Source of the DNA: Welwitschia mirabilis
Lineage: Eukaryota > Gnetophyta > Gnetopsida > Welwitschiales
Reading direction: 5' to 3'
Assembly (NCBI GenBank): GCA_051453625.1
Contig: JBOZIK010000001.1
Coordinates: forward strand, 78,945,954-79,009,953
DNA: 64,000 nucleotides
Shown here: positions 59,951 through 64,000 of the stretch, in pieces
Layout: every line of letters begins with the position of its first letter
Position numbering within the stretch: the stretch's first letter is position 1
Notes under the pieces: generated by a model
Told to the model about the DNA's origin: nothing
The model's database searches: none
The model's input: the letters and a program-made list of their open reading frames with translations, nothing else
Position numbers and translations under genes: made by a program

Positions 59951-61556
59951 CTATCACTTTACGTCATTTTATGCTTTGTTCCTTTTGTTTGTTATGCATA
60001 CACTTGCTTTTTTGTAACAATTGAGACCTCTGTCAACTCACTCAAAGTCATAGTAGCTGAATTTCTTGTGAGTCAAGGAGTACTCTATAAGTCACAGTTT
60101 TTCCCTAATGGCATTGACTCTCTAAGTTACAAGCTTTTTTCTCGATGGCAGGTCTCCAATGGTGAAATTCTCCAAGCATGAGGTTTGTCGTGAAAACCAT
60201 AACTGTAAAATGCAAATAGGATTGCAAAATGTTTTTTCGATTTGGAGATTCTGAATGTCCAAATCGCTCCCTAGCATATTCCGGATAGTTGTGGGTTGCA
60301 AACATGGAAAAACCTGAGAGTTGAATTTAAAACTTAAGAAAATCAATCTAATCTTTAATTGAAATAAAAAATTGGAGCTCTTAAAATGTCTTCCTACCTA
60401 TTGTTTAGCCTACATCTACTTGAGAATGTCAAAATGATCAAAACATTCCATGTATGTTGGGTTTGAACATCAAAAAATAACAAGCCTTTAGAGAACTTTG
60501 CAGATCTCTCTAGACCTATGCAAATCTGTTTAGATCTCTGTAGATCGTTGTAGATCGCTTCAAATTGCTACAGTGGGGTCGCCCTATGTCCCAATCCAGA
60601 GCCTCCAAATCAAGACCGAGTGGGAATCATGATTCAAAACTGATTAAGCACCTTTTTATGGATCATGATCCAGATAGCCTAGATCATGATTCAGATTCGC
60701 ATTTCACAACTATGATGAAAATTGACAAGTTCCTTAAAAATTACGTTGACTCATAAGTCTTAGTGAGTCGGATCAAGTCAATGCAAACTAGTGGCCCTCA
60801 AAAATTGAATTAAAGCAAAAACTTATTTTTATGTTAATTTTGATGGGACCCCATCAAAGTCTAAGGGCACAAGGAACCCTTTTGGCCTAGTTCCAACACA
60901 CCTGAAGTCACTCTTGTGTACAAAAAGAAGATTTGTGAAGTTTAGAAGTTGTCATTGTCTCCAATGGACGCCAATTTAAAGGTGTTTTAGAGATCAGCCT
61001 TCCTCAATGTGCATCTCATTACTTGTTACTTTTTATCTTGGTTGTTTTCCTTTCTTTCCATTAGCATAAACTTCTTGGTTTTGAAACGTTTTAGCTCTCA
61101 TTCCTTTCACATAAACCAGTTTCTAACAAAAGAACATGTTCTTCATTTTAACACTTAATTTGGTGGTTTTTCAAAGTTTTTACTTCATGCTTTATTGTTG
61201 TGGCCTTCTTTACTGTTTTTCTTAGTTGTTTACTTACTTAGATCTTTTATGTTAAAGTTGTATAAAACAATGTATATTATAAAAATGATACATATAAAGT
61301 TCTCCTTTACAAAGTTATGCTGTAAAAATGTTAATTTGTCTTAGATATACATTTAGATGGCTTAGTGTAATGGATGAACTCTAAAAACATTATTAAAATA
61401 TTTAAAATGGTATTTGACATGCTTAAAAACAATCTATAGTGATCTTTTTGGCTCTTGAGTTTGTGCTAAGTCAACTTCCAAGTCAAGCCAAGCGACAACT
61501 TTTTTTGCCTCACCAAGTTGGGTGGCAAGTTTGACTCTTGTGACAATGCTTGAAAT
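59951..61556. other. Intergenic DNA, no gene recognised
   Basis: Short hydrophobic frames occur (59909-60181 plus), but none has a family motif. Around 60480-60560 a short phrase like TAGATCTCTGTAGATC recurs a few times. No upstream P5CR exon is visible on the minus strand. Confidence 0.5.
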
Positions 61557-61872
61557 TGTTAGAAGTGAAGCCAAATCTCTTGATGTTATTTATTCATTTG
61601 TAGTTTGACTTTATATATTTTTATATAGTCTCTTTCTTGTTGTAATTTAATATTAAAGGGAGAAGGGAAGTCTAATGAAGTCATCTAGAAAATTCTAGAA
61701 GTTAGGCATAGGGTTTCTATCCAAAAAGAAAATCTATATGAAGGAAATAGAGGCACGGAATGCCATAAGATATGTGGGAGCCAAGAGTTGCAATATTGGC
61801 TATTGAGGACGGCTTGTGTCCTTCCCTTTTTCATTCTAATTAAGAGCTTTGCATTGCTTCCATGATTTTTCC
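61557..61872 (+). repeat. 5' LTR of element F (right end in gap)
   Basis: TGTTAGAAGTGAAGCCAAAT starts the repeat. The tip matches the LTR starts of elements C and E. The end lies in the gap that begins at 61873. Confidence 0.6.
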
Positions 61873-62570
61873 NNNNNNNNNNNNNNNNNNNNNNNNNNNN
61901 NNNNNNNNNNNNNNNNNNNNNNNNNNNNNNNNNNNNNNNNNNNNNNNNNNNNNNNNNNNNNNNNNNNNNNNNNNNNNNNNNNNNNNNNNNNNNNNNNNNN
62001 NNNNNNNNNNNNNNNNNNNNNNNNNNNNNNNNNNNNNNNNNNNNNNNNNNNNNNNNNNNNNNNNNNNNNNNNNNNNNNNNNNNNNNNNNNNNNNNNNNNN
62101 NNNNNNNNNNNNNNNNNNNNNNNNNNNNNNNNNNNNNNNNNNNNNNNNNNNNNNNNNNNNNNNNNNNNNNNNNNNNNNNNNNNNNNNNNNNNNNNNNNNN
62201 NNNNNNNNNNNNNNNNNNNNNNNNNNNNNNNNNNNNNNNNNNNNNNNNNNNNNNNNNNNNNNNNNNNNNNNNNNNNNNNNNNNNNNNNNNNNNNNNNNNN
62301 NNNNNNNNNNNNNNNNNNNNNNNNNNNNNNNNNNNNNNNNNNNNNNNNNNNNNNNNNNNNNNNNNNNNNNNNNNNNNNNNNNNNNNNNNNNNNNNNNNNN
62401 NNNNNNNNNNNNNNNNNNNNNNNNNNNNNNNNNNNNNNNNNNNNNNNNNNNNNNNNNNNNNNNNNNNNNNNNNNNNNNNNNNNNNNNNNNNNNNNNNNNN
62501 NNNNNNNNNNNNNNNNNNNNNNNNNNNNNNNNNNNNNNNNNNNNNNNNNNNNNNNNNNNNNNNNNNNNNN
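61873..62570. other. Assembly gap
   Basis: A run of 698 N with unrelated flanks, covering the LTR end, primer-binding site and gag start of element F. Confidence 0.9.
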
Positions 62571-63199
62571 CTTGTTGAACGAAACTGGAATGTTTGGTCT
62601 ATTATGATGAGGGCTATCTTGGTGCAGAAGGGTTGTGTAAAAGCCCTCAAGGCAACGAAACCTACTTCCATGCAAGATGATGACTGGACAAAGATGAAGT
62701 CTAAGGCTCTGTCCTCCATCCATCAAATACAACATGGAACCTCATGATCACTAGCAGACTTTGAAAAACAAGTTTGATAAAGCTTCTGGTTTAAATACTT
62801 TTTCATATTTATCAAAAGGTTTTCAAAGTGAAGAAAAGACATGAAGTCCGTTTGCAAGATCACCTTTGAACAGGTTGTTTCTACACTTCAAGATTCTAAG
62901 GGTAGGTTGAATGAAGCGTTGACATCTGAAGGTGCCTTTGTGGCTGAAAACAAAGGCAGGAACCAAAAATATGACCCTAGCAAAGGGATATATAAGGGCA
63001 GAGATGTCTCTCGTACCGGAAGTATGGAATGCTAGTTTTGCAAGAAAAAGGATCACAGACAAAAGGACTAGTATGCATGGAAAGCAAAACAAAGGAAGAA
63101 GACCGAAAAGGAAAAAACAGAAGAGTCCTCTTCTCAGGTAAATCAAGCTGAAGAAGATGTTAGTTTTCTTATATCTAAACCTTGTGCCTTCCTGATAAA
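62571..63199 (+). pseudogene. Copia gag of element F
   Basis: After the gap the plus strand reads RNWNVWSIMMRAILVQKG, KALKATKP and DDDWTKMKSKALSSI, the N-terminal copia gag pattern (W-x-x-x-M-R-x-x-L-x-Q-x-G). The middle of the domain is missing. Later come TFEQVVSTLQDSKGRLNEAL and the zinc knuckle EC*FCKKKDHRQKD*Y at about 63026-63072, in which stops occupy one spacer position and the last Cys. A basic Lys-rich tail follows, reaching the next gap. Confidence 0.8.
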
Positions 63200-63470
63200 N
63201 NNNNNNNNNNNNNNNNNNNNNNNNNNNNNNNNNNNNNNNNNNNNNNNNNNNNNNNNNNNNNNNNNNNNNNNNNNNNNNNNNNNNNNNNNNNNNNNNNNNN
63301 NNNNNNNNNNNNNNNNNNNNNNNNNNNNNNNNNNNNNNNNNNNNNNNNNNNNNNNNNNNNNNNNNNNNNNNNNNNNNNNNNNNNNNNNNNNNNNNNNNNN
63401 NNNNNNNNNNNNNNNNNNNNNNNNNNNNNNNNNNNNNNNNNNNNNNNNNNNNNNNNNNNNNNNNNNNNNN
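63200..63470. other. Assembly gap
   Basis: A run of 271 N with unrelated flanks, covering the protease region of element F. Confidence 0.9.
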
Positions 63471-64000
63471 AATTACTAATGAGATTATGATGATTTTGCG
63501 GGGTCAAAAGAAGGGTAGCATGTACACATTAGAAGCAAATGTTTGTGGTGTAGTTGTTGTAGTATTAGATACAGAGGACGCTAATGTTGGGCATAGACGT
63601 CTTGCACATATTGGTAACTCTGGTTTAAAGGTATTGCAGTTCCAATCTCTTATTCCTACATTTTTCGTACTCAACAGACTTTTGTAAAGACTATTTAGTT
63701 GGAAGTCTAGAAGAGTTAATTTTTGTAAGAACTTGGATAATAGAAAGAAAAACAAATCGGAATTAGTCTATTCTGATGTTTGTGGGCCTATGAATCCTAT
63801 TTCTCTTGGTGGTTCTTTATATATTGTGACATTCATTAATGATCGTACACGGAAGGTTTGGGTGTACATGTTGAAATTTAAAGATGAAGCCTTAAGGATA
63901 TTTAAAACATTTGTTACCAGGGTTGAAACGTAAACAGGCTTAAGGTTAAAATGTTTCTTACTGACAATGGAGGGGAGTATACTTCTAATGCTTTTGCAGA
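63471..64000 (+). pseudogene. Pre-integrase and integrase core of element F (cut by window end)
   Basis: 63487-63640 reads GQKKGSMYTLEANV and GHRRLAHIGNSGLKVLQ, the GAG-pre-integrase segment. After a disturbed stretch, 63733-63933 is open and holds LVYSDVCGPMNPISLGGSLY, IVTFINDRTRKVWVY and the first catalytic Asp. A TAA at 63931-63933 and a one-base frame change precede KVKMFLTDNGGEYTSNAF, with the second catalytic Asp and the DNGGEY motif. The catalytic Glu lies beyond the window. The integrase inserts element DNA into the genome; here the frame is broken. Confidence 0.88.

Larger units (their letters stand above)
61557..64000 (+). mobile_element. Element F: copia retrotransposon, runs off the window
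   Basis: A 5' LTR start at 61557 is followed by a gap that hides the primer-binding site and gag start, then gag (62571-63199), a second gap, the pre-integrase segment and the integrase core up to 64000. This is the 5' half of a plus-strand copia element whose reverse transcriptase and 3' LTR lie beyond the window. It is less decayed than A-D, with long open stretches, but it does carry stops and a frame change. Confidence 0.82.

Noticed and set aside
59909-60181. 90-codon frame with a hydrophobic, membrane-like N-terminus
   Set aside because: It lies at the edge of an LTR remnant, has no homologue I recognise, and the hydrophobicity follows from T-rich DNA.

Overview
This is nuclear DNA from a flowering plant; the species cannot be told from the window. 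Three things point there. One host gene fragment has intron phases and protein sequence typical of plant pyrroline-5-carboxylate reductase (P5CR). Every other recognisable coding trace belongs to plant Ty1-copia or Ty3-gypsy LTR retrotransposons. The DNA is also very AT-rich and heavily decayed. There is no bacterial-style gene organisation, and I recognised no tRNA, rRNA or CRISPR array. Eight runs of N interrupt the window; three are flanked by the same sequence on both sides and are probably unmerged contig ends.

Layout: 1-11427 is AT-rich intergenic DNA with an (AAT)n microsatellite, a weak gypsy gag-like remnant (2462-2723, minus) and a solo copia LTR (4964-6156). An Athila-like gypsy element (plus strand, 11428-19226) has both LTRs, a diverged primer-binding site, a polypurine tract and the C-terminal tail of its polyprotein. 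Between these lies a long decayed reading frame of unknown identity. 19227-26378 is AT-rich with nothing recognised.

26379-45840 is a cluster of minus-strand copia elements. Element A (26379-30994) is gag-only and has lost its primer-binding site. A solo LTR lies at 33735-34951. Element B (35443-42522) keeps gag, protease, integrase, reverse transcriptase and RNase H in order, all riddled with stops. Element C (42531-45840) keeps gag and integrase but no reverse transcriptase. A and B have related LTRs and leaders, and A has repeated polypurine-tract-like sites, which suggests Sireviruses. Element D (plus strand, 46479-53146) is a dead copia element with a 5' LTR truncated at its outer end.

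53147-64000 holds the only host gene: the last four exons of P5CR (54634-55813, minus), intact in frame and at every splice site. No upstream exons occur in the remaining 8 kb. That interval holds a GC-richer possible retroelement (56249-58217), a copia remnant (E, 58440 to about 59950) and the start of a plus-strand copia element (F, 61557-64000) that runs off the window.

Nothing here forms a working multi-gene system. Most premature stops in the retroelements sit where the families have Trp, Gln or Arg, the pattern expected from long-term cytosine methylation and deamination. The least explained object is the long decayed reading frame inside the Athila-like element.
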